Below are positions 25,091 to 36,639 of a stretch of 64,000 nucleotides of DNA, piece after piece. Positions within the stretch are counted from its first letter, which is position 1; every line of letters starts with the position of its first letter. Source of the DNA: Reticulitermes lucifugus (lineage: Eukaryota > Arthropoda > Insecta > Blattodea > Rhinotermitidae). The notes under the pieces are model-generated. The model worked only from the letters and a program-made list of their open reading frames with translations, made no database searches and was not told where the DNA came from. The DNA lies in the NCBI GenBank assembly GCA_026260175.1, contig JAKCWW010000001.1, positions 1-64,000 on the forward strand. Reading direction: 5' to 3'. A program made the translations under genes and the position numbers.

Positions 25091-25133
25091 TACCCCTACA
25101 CGTGTTTCAGTCCTTGGACCATCTTCAGGGGGT
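25091..25133 (-). ncRNA. Hammerhead-like motif with complete core
   Basis: Reading the minus strand: outer helix ACCCC; CTGAAGA; T; GGTCC, AA, GGACT (a 5-bp hairpin counting one G-T pair); GAAAC; ACGT; GTA; and GGGGT closing the outer helix. The order is that of a minimal type I hammerhead ribozyme with a very short third helix and cleavage expected after GTA. Against it: one extra T sits between CTGAAGA and the hairpin. The fold is read by eye; activity is unproven. Confidence 0.45.
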
Positions 25134-25484
25134 TGATAAGCTACTACACTTAAACTTGCATGTTAGAAGGGTTCAAAGAGCACCCTTGTCTCAGTAGTAA
25201 ATTTTAAAAACATTTGAGTTTGTAATTTTTTTTTGTAAAACTGTAAAAACTTATATTATCTTATAAGTTTTACAAAAAAGTTTACAAACTCAAATGTTTT
25301 TAAAATTTACTACCGAGACAAGGGTGCTCTTTGAACCCTTCTAACATGCAAGTTGAAGTGTAGTAGCTTATCAACCCCCTTTAGATGGTTCAAGGACTGA
25401 AACACGTGTAGGGGTATACATCAATACTAATAAAACTATAAAAAAGTATTTTTTTTGTGTGCATTTTGTTGGTAGAACTGACTA

Positions 25485-27327
25485 TCGTACTATGTGTTAC
25501 ACCGGAGAATGTTCAGACCTGTGGGAGAGCAAATAACAAGAGGATGGATAACATTTTATGAGAGGCTTCATAATTAGTACTTACTAAAATGTGATTAGGG
25601 TGACAAGTGAAGGAGAATTTGATGTACAGGATATCTAGCACGATTATGAATATGATGAATGCAAACAACAACTCAACCGATAACCTGAAAGGAGACCACT
25701 TGGGAGACAAAGATGTAGATGTAAGGATAATATTAAAATTGATTTTTAAGATGTGATATACCCTATGAGGATGTGGGCTGGATTTAGTTGGCTCAGTACA
25801 GGCTCCGGTACCATGACCTTTTCAACACAGGAATGAATGTTATGGGCTACGTGAATGCTTGTGATTTTATTAAAGAGCTGAGAGGCGACAGGTTTTTCAA
25901 GACGGCGTATGTTCAGTGCACTTAATTGCCTCACCATTGCGGGTTTCTTGAGAAGACAAACGTCTGAAAAGCACCGTTAAGATGTTTCTTCAAGAGCACA
26001 GAAACAAATGCTGAAAATTTTAGCGTTGAATTTTTATATAGCCGATAACTAAACTCTGTGTGACATCATTTTATCCGTTCCCGCAGTGGTTGAGGAAAAC
26101 AACTGTAAATCTCAGGGTAGCAGGCTCGTATAGGATCATGCGAAAACCAATGAGAATCTCAACAAAGCTTACTTCTAGATCACCCGAGGAAAGCCTCAGA
26201 AAATTTTAGCCAGCTGAAGAAAACCGTGTAAATCGCTTGGTAACAGATTGCTAAAGGAGCGACTGAAAATGTGTATAAAGCTAAGGAAATGGACTATAAA
26301 TTGTGGCTTGTAGCTTGATTTTTATGTATTAGCAAATGAAGATCGCTGTAAATCTTAACATAGCCAGTTTCTACAGAAGTCGAAAGTATATTCCTGGAAT
26401 GGCCGATGAGCTGTTAATATCAGATTAGCAGGTGAGATCGGACGTTCTCAAGGCTTTGACTCTGAAAGTTTTTGTCAGAGTAATCTTCAGGATAGCATCT
26501 TTGTAGACGAAAAGAGTGAAGTTACTGTATATATTAGATAACATCTTCCTGGAGCAGCTGATATATACCACAGATAACTCCGGGTAACAGGTTGCTGAGG
26601 AGGCAGAGGAAAATCACGACAAATTCAGTATAACTGGTTATACACTTGGATTCCTATTAGGTGTTTCCCAATTAAGAGTCTGGTGCATTACGTATGTGGG
26701 TAGGTACGTTTCGTGTGGTGCTGAGTATGTGCAATATTTGTTACTCTTACCTTCAAATTCTCAGAGTCAGAACAGCTTGGTGTTCGTTGTAATCGGTAAG
26801 AAGACTTAGAATTTACCTCCTATAGACCTACCTAATGGTTTCGAAGTTAGTGCTAGACCTTTGCAGTTAAGAGAACGGGGGGGGGGCAAAGTGTTGACAG
26901 GTAATTTCCGGGCAACATGAGAGCACGGTGTTATCAACCTCTGTTCTCACAGTTTTAATCTCTCCGGGTGAAGTGACGTGCAGAGTAACCCGGAAAAGGA
27001 GGCGTCTTTTTCTTGGCTTTTCTTTCTACGTGTTTTTTTTGCTTGCTTTTTTGTCTTCCTTTTTGCGTCCCTCTGTTTATACCTCTGAGTCTTTGTTTTC
27101 TACGATATTTCTGATCTCTGTCGTGGTTAATGTAGCTATGAGTAGGTCGCTGAAGGTAAATAGAGCAGACAGAAAAATAATACAGAGCATTTAAATGTAA
27201 TGCAATGAATCCCTGATAACAATATGACGTCATGAAGCAGATAAAATAACATTTCGTGGAATATATTTGAATGTTACTGTAAGAAAAATTAAAAAAACAG
27301 AAACTGTAAAGAGATAAAACTGGACTA
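25485..27327. other. No recognisable gene; faint recurring motif
   Basis: Between 26095 and 26610 the motifs CTGTAAATC and GGTAACAG.TTGCT recur in variant form about every 60-160 bases, possibly a very old tandem repeat. A T-rich frame at 26928-27194 has no family features. Confidence 0.35.
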
Positions 27328-27541
27328 ATTCGCAACACTCAGATCAACAAAATGCACAATATTGTTTCAGTCATATTACATCACATAAAATATTCCTGCA
27401 TGTTTCGATTCCCAAGCGATTATCATCAGAGACCATAACGATCTCTTGAGGATCGAAACATGTAGGAATATTTATGTGATATTTTAATATGAATGTATAA
27501 GACACAATATTGTGCATTTTGTTGTCTGAGTGTTGTGAATT
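27328..27541. mobile_element. Inverted-repeat element with paired stem-loop motifs (214 bp)
   Basis: The left end CAACACTCAGATCAACAAAA and ATGCACAATATTG is mirrored at the right by CAATATTGTGCATTTTG and TGAGTGTTG. Left motif (minus, 27393-27435): CTGATGA and GAAAC are both intact, but the hairpin is weak. Right motif (plus, 27440-27475): worn, with GAAAC followed by ATGTAGGAATA. It shares the CAACAAAATGCACA ends with 25022-25484. Confidence 0.78.
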
Positions 27542-30500
27542 GGTTATTGACAATGTACGGAATGAAAAATATAAAATAAATCTGGACCTCAGTTACAAAA
27601 TGTTAGATCATTTTGATGTTCCATAACATATTATATACAAGGCAGCCTTATAATGCATATCGCTAATTTTGTCGCTTCTCATGTTTGCCTATTTTGAACT
27701 ACTTCGTTCATGGTAGAGTGCTCATTTGAAATTTGGGTCTAGTTGTTTGTCTCACAAAAATATAACCTTTTATGCTGTACGGAGGTAATTTATAGTGTTT
27801 TTATATGCTCTTTGCCTGAAGTGGATAATATATTATATATTGTTCAACTTCAAATCAGATAGTTTAACTCGTTGTCACCATGCTTTCCTGTGAAGTTATT
27901 TCCTGCTCCTTGAAGAAGGCGAAGATTCATTACGGTCTTGTATTGTGGCATGTTGTTTTGGATGTTTGACATATCTTACATCCACGTTTTTATGCACTTT
28001 TGCACTATATTTGCATAGTTATGCTTCATGTACCTAGTTATGTGCGCTTCTGTCTAAAATTGATGCGACCCTCTGAAAATCACCTTTTGAGAGCCGAAAC
28101 ATATCAGAGTTTTGGATACAGAATAGACTATCAGGGATTTTCCATGGATAGGGTCTATGTTGGTCAGATTTAGAAGTTAAATGTTCGTTCATGTGTACAT
28201 GATAGTCTGACTTGTATTCGGTCCGGAGCCAGCTGAATCCATTTTACATATTAACACTCTGACAAACATCCATCTTTGTGTTACATATACGCCCATTTAT
28301 TCTTAGTTATGGGCCGTGCTGATAATCGTATGGTTAGATGCTGTTTTCTTAACTGGGTCCATGGGTTAAATTCTGGATGATTTAAAGTGTGACGTTGCTG
28401 AAAAACGTGTAGATTCAGAAGGGTTTCTCCGTGTTTCTTCAGTTTTCCCTAACTAATTACCGTTTTGCCATTGCTCCGCTTTCGTCTGTAATACGCCTTT
28501 ACGAATGACTGCCTGAGTGCCTGGTATGGCGCACAAAATACATGCTGTTGTGATAGTAAGGACATTTAAGCTCATATGGTGTTATAAAGAACAGTCTTGA
28601 AATTCGTCGCCCATATCCTTCCTATCTATAAATATGGGAAAATCACCCTTTCATCTCTGCTTAGTAACTTGTTACAGTGAAGAAGTGTCTGTTTTTTAAT
28701 TAAGCTCGAGAGTCCCCGTAGTACAAAAGAGACGGTGAAATACTGTGATAAGAAGATGCAAGCGTTGTCTATCGGTGTCTAGTTACTGACGTTGCGATAG
28801 TTTGTAGAAGAACAGTGCGTCTTTGCTTGGCCCTGGTGATGTAGGTCTTACACTGTAGGAAATACGATCCTTGAAAGTGTCAATAACCATCTACCGATCG
28901 CCACAGCCCACCATGCCAATAGAGTTGGATCTTCTGCAACACCGCTGAGAGAACCTTAAATCTCAGACTGTAGCCGCATTATAATGTGTGGTACATCACT
29001 AACACAGCCCCCGCGGGCGTTTTCTCCAGCGCGTCAATTTGTTTTTTCGTCCGACACCGAATACCTCTAGAACCACTTACACTGGGGAAATGGGAATGAA
29101 TGCGTGTACCCTATACAAATTATACTTGAACGTTTATTTGTGTATGGACAGCTACATACTTTGTGAATGTGAATAAGAAATGTGCTCTGCTGATGCGTTC
29201 TGGCCAGCAGTAAGTCACGTGCGTATGTATATTTGTAGAGTGTGGCCTATCGTCTTTTCATTTTTTCTTTGTCACAAAAAGAATGCAACTAAAAATTTCA
29301 TATTCGAACAGTACGAAATGCTTTAATGCTGTATAGGCAGGGAAGTGCTGTTTGATATTGAAATGGATAAGAAATTTCGTGTTGACCGTTTGCAGTGGCT
29401 TAGTTGCTCCTTCAAAAGAGTGTGAATTTCGAAGAAACTGTGAAACTATGCACAAATGTCTTGCTAAGATGGATGAATTTGAATGAAAGTGTAAGTTTTC
29501 ACTTGAACTGATCACGTTCTATCCAGCAGAACATTTTCATTATGGCTGTAACTGAAGCAGGATCGGATAACAAAGGAACCTGACAGTTTTCGGAAAAGAG
29601 CTGTGTGCGTGGGACAATTTATCAAATTTGAGTTTATTACGAGAGGCTTTTAATTGCCACTGCCTAGTACCATAAGAGATTATTTGTTTAAACCTTTAAA
29701 GACTGAAATTAATTTGCGTTGTGTATAAAGATTCAGTTTGTACCTCGCAGAGAACAGAGTTTGCTTCTATTACAGGAACCATTTTGTATGCTTTATTGCA
29801 GTAATATAAAAGGCGATGGTGTATGAATAATGAATGTGTGTTTGCAACCACCAACAATGGTACGGCTGCAAATGCCTTTAACACAGAGTTTCATTGACAA
29901 TGGAATCAATGTGTTTTGATATGTTGAGGTCGTTTTTGGACAACAGCTGATTCGTGAAGGCGCTTTTAAACTTTCTATAAAGTGAAATGCTTTCGACGTC
30001 AGGTTTTCCAAAATTCGACGTAAAGCTTTTCTCTTTACGACAGAATTGTAGACGTTAGCTTGACATATTATTGATACAAATTATTGTGACTGCCAAAATA
30101 TGGGTGCATTGGAACAAAATTATAGTATTTTAAGCCTTCTTCCTGGTGAAATTAAAGAGGTAAAATTCAGAATTTATTCTAACAGAAGACACATAAACGC
30201 AATTTAACTTTCATGATAATTCTTACAGTCGCTGACATTTTCGCGAATTCCTCCCCAGGCATTAAAATTAAAGATGGATGGCGCATTATTAGTGTTAATA
30301 AGAAATTTAAATTCAACTCTGTGGAATGTGCAGTGTAACACGATTAATATTAGCAGGGACATTTGGTATCTATATTGATGCAAACATTTTAAGTGGAAGT
30401 AGCAAAGGTCACATCATGTTTATTTCACTCGCAGATCTGGCCCGAGGAGACAAATATTACCATTCATGTTACGAGGATGATAGTTTCAAATTACTCCGAC

Positions 30501-31563
30501 TTTTGTTGTAAATGTCAACAGATCGGAAGGTCAGATATTTGATACTTTTGGCGTGTTTATGCCGCAGCCTGCTACACGTAGCATTATCAAGAACACGTTC
30601 ACAAAACAACATGAACATTTATATCGGAGATCATCAAAACCAGGGATACCAGCTAAATTACAGAATATTTTTTGGTAAAAGTATGATTTACGGAAAAATA
30701 TATGCTGTTTAATGTGACATAGAGCCTCTTACAATTTTTTAACGTGTTTTATAAATTTTTGCATAGAAGAAATATAGGTACGTATATAGTGTATCTAAAA
30801 TGCTTGGGCAAACTTCAGGAGTGAATTCCCAACACAAAAACAAGGAAAACAATTTATACCAATATTATACGTCCGTGAGCACTTAGATTTCGAGTTACAG
30901 CTCTATAACTTGTTGACCTCAATCCTTTAGATTTTTATCGGCGGGGACACTTTAAAAAGCCCAGTGTATTCAGCTGCAACTGCCAATAAAGAGATACTTC
31001 ACCAACGTATTTTTTATGCCTGTCAAACCATTCGCAACCGCCCTCGGACCTTTGAAATTGTGCGACAGTCCATGATCAGATGTGTCCATGCGTGCATTGA
31101 TTCAGGTGGAGGGTATTTGGAGCATTTGTTGTGAATTGATAAACATTTAAGATTTCAACAGTTATTAAATTAGGTACGCGTATTGTAAATATTATGGCAG
31201 TTGCAAGTAAGACATTACATAGTTAAGGTATTTATTGTTGAATTTAATCATGCAATTAAATTCATAACCCACTCATTTCCGGACGTATGTTCATATGAAC
31301 TTTTTTTTTGGTTGTGATGTGAAGAAATCACTCTTGAATTTTTTCATGCATTTTAGATGCACTCTGTATATATAGTAACCATGGCCTTAAATGACTAATA
31401 ATACTGGAGTGTCGCGGATTACCGTGCGTCGGAGGATAGCTGACATTTCAAACAACTTTGGTGATGAGTGCCAGTAGAAGGTACCTTCTTCACATAATGT
31501 TCTGGTGCTGCTACTGAAGCTACAGCACGTCGTTTTGGGTTTGAGACATTAATGATAAAATAT
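27542..31563. other. No recognisable gene
   Basis: Four kilobases with only short frames (for example 30326-30511 and 30512-30712, adjacent but without family features). A degenerate CTGAAAA...GAAAC motif sits at about 28073-28110. Confidence 0.45.
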
Positions 31564-31766
31564 GCGCTCTTCTGGGATATTTTGCAGCTTGGAGTAATTA
31601 TTTACCGACGTTTCGGGACAACCTATCTGTCACATCTTCAAGGGTCAAGAAGTCGAATTCTTTTTCTTCTTGGACTTCTTGACCCTTGAAGATGGGACCG
31701 ATAGATTGTCCCGAAACGTCGGTACAGAATTACCACTATAAGCTGTGTAATATCCCAGAAGAGCGC
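31564..31766. mobile_element. Inverted-repeat element with paired stem-loop motifs (203 bp)
   Basis: The terminal inverted repeat is GCGCTCTTCTGGGATAT (31564-31580), mirrored at 31750-31766. The two inner motifs face outward: minus at 31605-31645 and plus at 31682-31722, where TTGAAGA, T, GGGAC, loop, GTCCC (a perfect 5-bp hairpin) and GAAACGTCGGT follow in order. The centre is a GAAGTCGAATTC-type spacer. The 79-bp palindrome at 55777-55855 has almost the same ends. Confidence 0.8.
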
Positions 31767-31789
31767 AGACCTCATTTACAGCGCGGCGG

Positions 31790-32320
31790 AAGCCTGAAAT
31801 CATGCATTAATGACGAATCTCAAATTACCGAATACTTGGCATTCGTGTGTTCCATGCAAGGCCTTATATCTAGTGAAGTCTGCGATGAAGTCATGCAATC
31901 TATCACCGAAAAACTGAATTTTTCTTTCAGTGCGACGCAAAGACATTAGAATGCACAATTTTGTCATAACAGGCAGGTTTTATGCAACGAGATCATTAAA
32001 TTTCAGCACGTGATATCTGTAGCCGCTGCTGCTGTTCTCAATTGCATTTCCAACAGTAGACTGAAGCACATAAATTTTCTGGCGTTTCGTAATGACACTG
32101 AATCTGAATGTAGCGGTGTGACTTATTGCTGGCTGATACTGAGAACAGTGCTACTGCATTTTGTGGACATCTGCAATGATGGAACGCATTTCCTTGAAGA
32201 CGACAAAGACAGGACGAAGCTTGGAATTATGACTTATTTTTTCCCGTGTGACACTGTAAGCCACATCAACCACATTAACAACCAAATTTTGCTCAGTGTT
32301 TGGAAATAATTTGAAACAAA
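31790..32320 (+). mobile_element. hAT-like (GTF2IRD2/ZBED-type) transposase relic
   Basis: The frame at 31960-32309 reads NRQVLCNEIIKFQHVISVAA, SRLKHINFLAFRNDTESECS, then a GVTYC..........VLLHF segment. This parallels IHQEALC.K.LKFEHVM, RALNHRQF...L.....EYGDL.YY and RWLSRG.VL.RF of hAT-derived proteins such as GTF2IRD2. The RWLSRG signature is not retained, and upstream parts are interrupted. The call rests on a moderate match of one domain region. Confidence 0.5.
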
Positions 32321-34468
32321 ACTGAATTTATTCAGCAATAAACTTTTGAAAGGCTTCTTCAGATATTTATTCGCACGTATGAAGTACTCTTTACAGAGAA
32401 CCATTGATTAATATTATGCTTTCGATATTCGGGTTTTGGGCTCTTTTTATGACCTGGAGCTTCTCTAGTTATGATGCCTGGCGGATGTTAATTTTTTGTC
32501 TCAATGTCGCCTGTTTCTTTAAGGGTTTACAAAGAATATATTTGTTGTTTTCTTTATGCTTGCGTATATCCCGTAAATGTTACACTTATTGGTGTAATCA
32601 CCTTAGCAATAAGAAGTCTAGAATGAAGTTTGTGTTTCTAATTCTCGTCTAAATATCTCCATTACCCTCGTTACTTCATTTCGGTCTCAGTTATTCTTCT
32701 CAGTAATTCTTCTGTAACACTCAACCTATGTCCCTACCGGAGCACTAAAATATACAGTTCTTGGGACTGTTAATCTAGTCCCATACTAGTTAAAACTGTA
32801 AAAACGTGAAGAAGAAAGAGGCCTTGTAATGCTTTTCACTTTAATAGGTACCATCACGGTGCGTGCAGCAGTAAGAACTGTGACACGAAGATAACTGCCT
32901 GTCAGGCTAGGAAACTAAGGTCTCGACTTCTCGCGTATGTCATTTCATTTGTCTTCCAGAAAAAAAAACACCCTTTTATTACGCCAAAAAATTACAACTT
33001 GAAAGGAATTAAAAGTACTTTAGCCGTAATAAAACGATAGCTTGCTTTTTATTTTAATCCTCTCAGGCTCTAACAAAGGTGGACAAAATGACTGTCTAGA
33101 AAGGGATTCTTTCCTGAGGAAGAAAGACGTATTGATGCTATAACCAGTTATATCACGTGCTTCTGTGTGTATTTTCTTTTTCTTATTTATTTTTTGTGTT
33201 TTGTCTGACGCGTTCACTGAAATTTGCCCAAATGCATGTATTGACTTCAACATGTCTGACGGTCCGCTTTAAAGCTCGAGAATAACTGACGTATTCTTTG
33301 AAAATGCAATAGCAAACACTTCCACCGAAATTTGTATACATCATCCAGTTATGGCTTTAATCAAACAATAATAACAGACACTTTTCATCAAGGCTTGTTA
33401 AATGGTTTCGATTTAGATCGCAAAATATTTTTTCCGGGCGAAAAATGTTTTCAACAAAAGTTTCAAAGGAAACAAGACGCAGTTTTGTACGACATAAACT
33501 TATCCATAAATACTGGGGGTTTCAGGGTCCCTGAATAAGGAGAAAGGCAGTACTCCACTGCGGAGGTCTGTAAATTTCTACCAGAATGCACTATGGCACA
33601 ATCCAGAAGCAGCTATGAATTTGATCTCTGCATTGTATGTATTTGTTTCAGTAGGCCTAAAAATCATAGACGTCATTATTGTCATGTTATATATTTCACT
33701 GTAGAAGATACTAGCTAAAAATGCATGTTGGAAACTGAATCGAGAATCTCTTATGTTGATATAAGTTGAGGCCGCCGAAAGAAGAACTCCATCTGTCAGA
33801 CACTTAGACTAATAACATTAAAAAGTTTAGCTAAGAAAATATTTTAATACAACCAACAATTGTAAACGAATCATGTAAAGGTGAGATCTCACGCTAAAGA
33901 AATATATGTAATATGTAATGTACATGTATATGTAATAACGTATTTTACCTCCTTATGTATTTTTATATAAAGCCTGATGATGGCCATCTGGGACTGGAAC
34001 TTATAGCTTATTGTTAACAAGGAATTCTTATACAATAAATATTGTTGTGTTTGACCATAGCTTTATTAATTAACTGAGAGTAATATGTCCTGTGTGAGTG
34101 AATAGCTAACAAGATTAATCAATGATTTACAAACCGTCTCCGCGCTCTCTCTATATATGTATGTGTCTATAATTGTATATGTTTATAGTGATCGAGAGAA
34201 TGTGAAGTAGAAATAAACAGGTGCAATATGTCAGGATTATATGCTAGCAATAGCTATTTATGTGCTAGCAATAGCTATTTAAATGAATCAATTCATCATA
34301 TTTAAGTTTTTCATAGGCCTTTCATTGTTACTTTTTACTGACATGTCTGTATTTCTTATTGCCTCAAAGGCAGAGCTATCTCCTACAGATGGTAAATAGC
34401 TCCGTGAAACAGAGAACACAATGCGAGGTTTAAGTTTAGTGCATGAATATTAAGACTGCGATCATCTT
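32321..34468. other. No recognisable gene except a possible OR terminal exon
   Basis: Contains the tentative exon at 32854-32898, a stem-loop motif at 33974-34000 (CTGATGA then GGAAC, degenerate) and a 20-bp tandem duplication (TGCTAGCAATAGCTATTTA) at 34241-34281. The hydrophobic frame at 32404-32652 has no family match. Confidence 0.45.
32854..32898 (-). CDS. Possible terminal exon of the odorant receptor
   Basis: OR genes often end in a short phase-0 exon of about 12-20 codons that finishes TM7. Here an acceptor (CCTAGCCTGACAG) is followed in phase 0 by fourteen hydrophobic codons, AVIFVSQFLLLHAP, and a TGA. It resembles the expected S....F.LL ending, but it is short and 3.1 kb from exon 5, so a chance match is quite possible. 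No polyadenylation site was assigned. Confidence 0.2.
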   Translation of the reverse strand, partial: AVIFVSQFLLLHAP

Positions 34469-34620
34469 AGATGCGACGTCGTGTAATCTGCTGGATGTAT
34501 GCCAAAGCTTTCGAGGAATCTACTGTTTCCATCTTCTACCTTGAAGATGGAGGAAGCAGATTTTTCCGAAAAGTTGATAAAGATTTGCCAGAATACACGG
34601 TGTCACATCTTAGAGCACGG
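34469..34620. mobile_element. Inverted-repeat element with paired stem-loop motifs (~150 bp)
   Basis: Two ~75-base arms are imperfect inverted copies. On the left are TTAGATGCGACGTCGTGTA, AATCTACTG and TTTCCATCTTC. The complement of the right arm has TAAGATGTGACACCGTGTA, AATCTGCTT and CCTCCATCTTC. The right motif (TTGAAGA at 34541-34547, then GGA..TTCC, then GAAAA) and its mirror on the left are degenerate members of the stem-loop family. Confidence 0.65.
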
Positions 34621-34856
34621 CTTTCTCAGTTAACATAGCCCAGAGTAAGTATTTATTCTGTATCTTACAATCACACAAACATCAAGAACTAGTAATAATT
34701 TTAAGTAAGGGCAGAGTTGCGATGTTGATGAAGACTTGAATCTTCAGAGATTAAAGTTTTCTCTGTGCATAAGCACCAAGCAGTGAACACTCATGTTGGA
34801 GGAAAGGTGTTAGCAGTGTTGGTACTTCATTGCTTTTCTTGCATCCTGCACCATCC

Positions 34857-34930
34857 TTTACCAGCGAAAACTTAAGGTTACTGCGGGGTGAATTCGCGTT
34901 AAAGCTGCACACATTTCAGCAGATTTACCT
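34857..34930 (+). repeat. Dispersed repeat D, copy 1
   Basis: ACCAGCGAAAAC, GGTTACTGCGGGGTG, ATTCGCGTTAAAGC and AGATTTACCT match 39905-39979 position by position. Only ~75 bp is alignable. Unknown class. Confidence 0.6.
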
Positions 34931-35754
34931 TTCAACAAAAGAGCCCATTGCTTAAAAGACTCCGTTCGCTACAGTGTCGGTCTGTAAGGAGTGTTTGCAG
35001 GAAAAATACGTTGCCTTGCTGGGAATCGAATGTGGACAGCAAGTATTCAATCACTGCAGTGATGAGACATGCAGGCTCACAAGTGATTCATTTATTTAAA
35101 ACATATAATAATTTTTTCACAATTAAAATAAAATGCATTTATGTTACTAATTAGAGTATAATATTGATCACAAAAGTGTAGTATTAAATGCACACTGTGA
35201 CAAACATTGAAAAAACAGTGACGTTCTTACGTCTGTCTGGAATACGTTTTTCTTTTGTTAGTGACGACAACACGTAAAGAGAAGTCGACAAAAGGCTTGC
35301 ACTGCTCAGCCATTTGTGGTGCGTTGTTTATTGTCTATATATACGTCATATGTGCTTGTATGTCGAACTGCTAAGTGAGGATACGAACTCCAGGTGGTAA
35401 AGGTTTTTGAAATGAATTAATTTGTAACGTAATATTTCAATATAGCAAAAAAAACATACGTAATTGTTTTAGAATGAAAATATTACAGATTTCTTCAGGT
35501 CAGTTTGTCATCCGTCTCATAATAGTGAAATATGAGTATGAGGAGTTCAGGATCTGAAACACAAGAAAACATTATTATTATCTCGACCGAATACTGTCAC
35601 TTTGGAATGAACTGTGTAAGTCAAGAGTCAGAATATGTTATAAGAATTCACGCCGACGCAAGTAGCTATATAGATGTGTGTTCCTGCTCATAAGCTGATA
35701 GGCGATCAGTATGACAGACACACTCCTCCGTGTATGGCAAGCGTTGCTACCTTA
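34931..35754. other. No recognisable gene
   Basis: Short frames only. Confidence 0.45.
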
Positions 35755-35880
35755 CCTTGTGTACAGCAGCCTGCCGTACACCTTATCCTGAGACAAAGGA
35801 TACAAACCTTGCTCTTTGAGATTTATTTTAGTGTTATCCTCCCATCTACGCATAGTCTGTCCATGTGATAGTTTTCTCTC
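35755..35880 (-). mobile_element. LINE fragment (C-terminal region)
   Basis: The minus strand reads HGQTMRRWEDNTKINLKEQG and PLSQDKVYGRLLY, matching GRPRRRWEDNIKMDL.E.G and DLAQDR.RWRALV of the LINE family at 17-18.8 kb. Confidence 0.65.
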
Positions 35881-35887
35881 TAAAGCC

Positions 35888-35997
35888 TTATAGATAGATA
35901 AATATATAGATAGATGTGTGGGTGGGTAGGTGAGTAGATGTATGGATAGATAGATAGATAGATAGATAGATGTATAGAGAGATGATAGATAGATGTC
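35888..35997. repeat. GATA microsatellite
   Basis: Imperfect (GATA)n with GGTGGGTAGGT interruptions. It lies about 10 bases below exon 5 of the OR gene, in the intron side. Confidence 0.9.
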
Positions 35998-36006
35998 ACT
36001 CCTTAC

Positions 36007-36162
36007 TGTAGCAAACATTTCCAAGGAGAGTGTTCCTAAAGGTCGCATTGATATCTGCACTGGCCGTTTTGTGCGCACCATGATGATTATTATGGAGCTC
36101 TGAAATTTGATTGGTTCGTTGTACCAGTCACACGAATACGCAGCCTCCCCGACCATGTCGCT
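36007..36162 (-). CDS. Odorant receptor, exon 5 (C-terminal segment, TM7 start)
   Basis: The exon has a clear acceptor (AACTCTTTTCAG) and a GTAAGG donor, and is phase 0 at both ends (52 codons). It opens with SDMVGEAAYSCDWY, the near-universal (S)..V..AAY.C.WY motif, and continues to FQSSIIIIMVRTKRPVQI and MRPLGTLSLEMFAT, the R..RP..I....LGTLSLE.F motif leading into TM7. It lies 2.5 kb below the tentative exon 4. The short last exon that completes TM7 in this family is not certain (see 32854-32898). Confidence 0.85.
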
Positions 36163-36639
36163 CTGAAAAGAGTTTCATGGCACAGTAACACATATTGAAA
36201 CTTTACTGTAACAGGGAGTAGAATAAATGAGTGCCTCTTAAAGGGTATGTGATCTCAGAAATTAATTTACATTTAATCACACCGAACCGTATTGAAATAA
36301 ACGACCAATATATTTACGGTAATGCAGAATATTCCTCGATTATTCTGCTATTCTGTAGCTGGTGATTAAGTCTGATGCTCGAATGCAAGCCGAAATTTAC
36401 TTGCACATTCACGCCGCTGTACCTTTCGATCCCAACACTCGCGCCCATTTTCTTTGATTTATTTCTATATTATGCTATTTGACCATATATTATTGTATTA
36501 ACTCGCACTGTGGGGCAGATTCCTTATCGACAAACTTACCAGCTAAGCTCGTCAGTACATTCTTCGCCTTTTACAGTACCCAAAGCTGTACTGCCTTGTT
36601 CAAAAGAGCGCACTGCTGCCTCTCTCCTGATCCACTACA

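Larger units (their letters stand above)
25022..25484. mobile_element. Inverted-repeat element with paired stem-loop motifs and an assembly gap
   Basis: Two ~200-base arms meet near 25250 and are inverted copies: TACCAACAAAATGCACAC at the left, mirrored by GTGTGCATTTTGTTGGTA at the right. Each arm holds one outward-facing motif. The left one (25091-25133, minus) has a complete core. The right one (25373-25416, plus) departs from it within CTGANGA. The 31-N gap at 25058-25088 lies in the left arm where the right arm has about 31-32 bases. The ends CAACAAAATGCACA are shared with the element at 27328-27541, so they are one family. Confidence 0.8.

Noticed and set aside
24767-25153. 128-codon frame
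   Set aside because: It crosses the N gap and consists of repeat C plus the inverted-repeat element.
32404-32652. Hydrophobic frame as an additional receptor exon
   Set aside because: Plus strand, no OR motifs; composition typical of T-rich DNA.
35752-36156. A single 134-codon gene
   Set aside because: It is OR exon 5 read through its donor into a GATA microsatellite and a LINE fragment.
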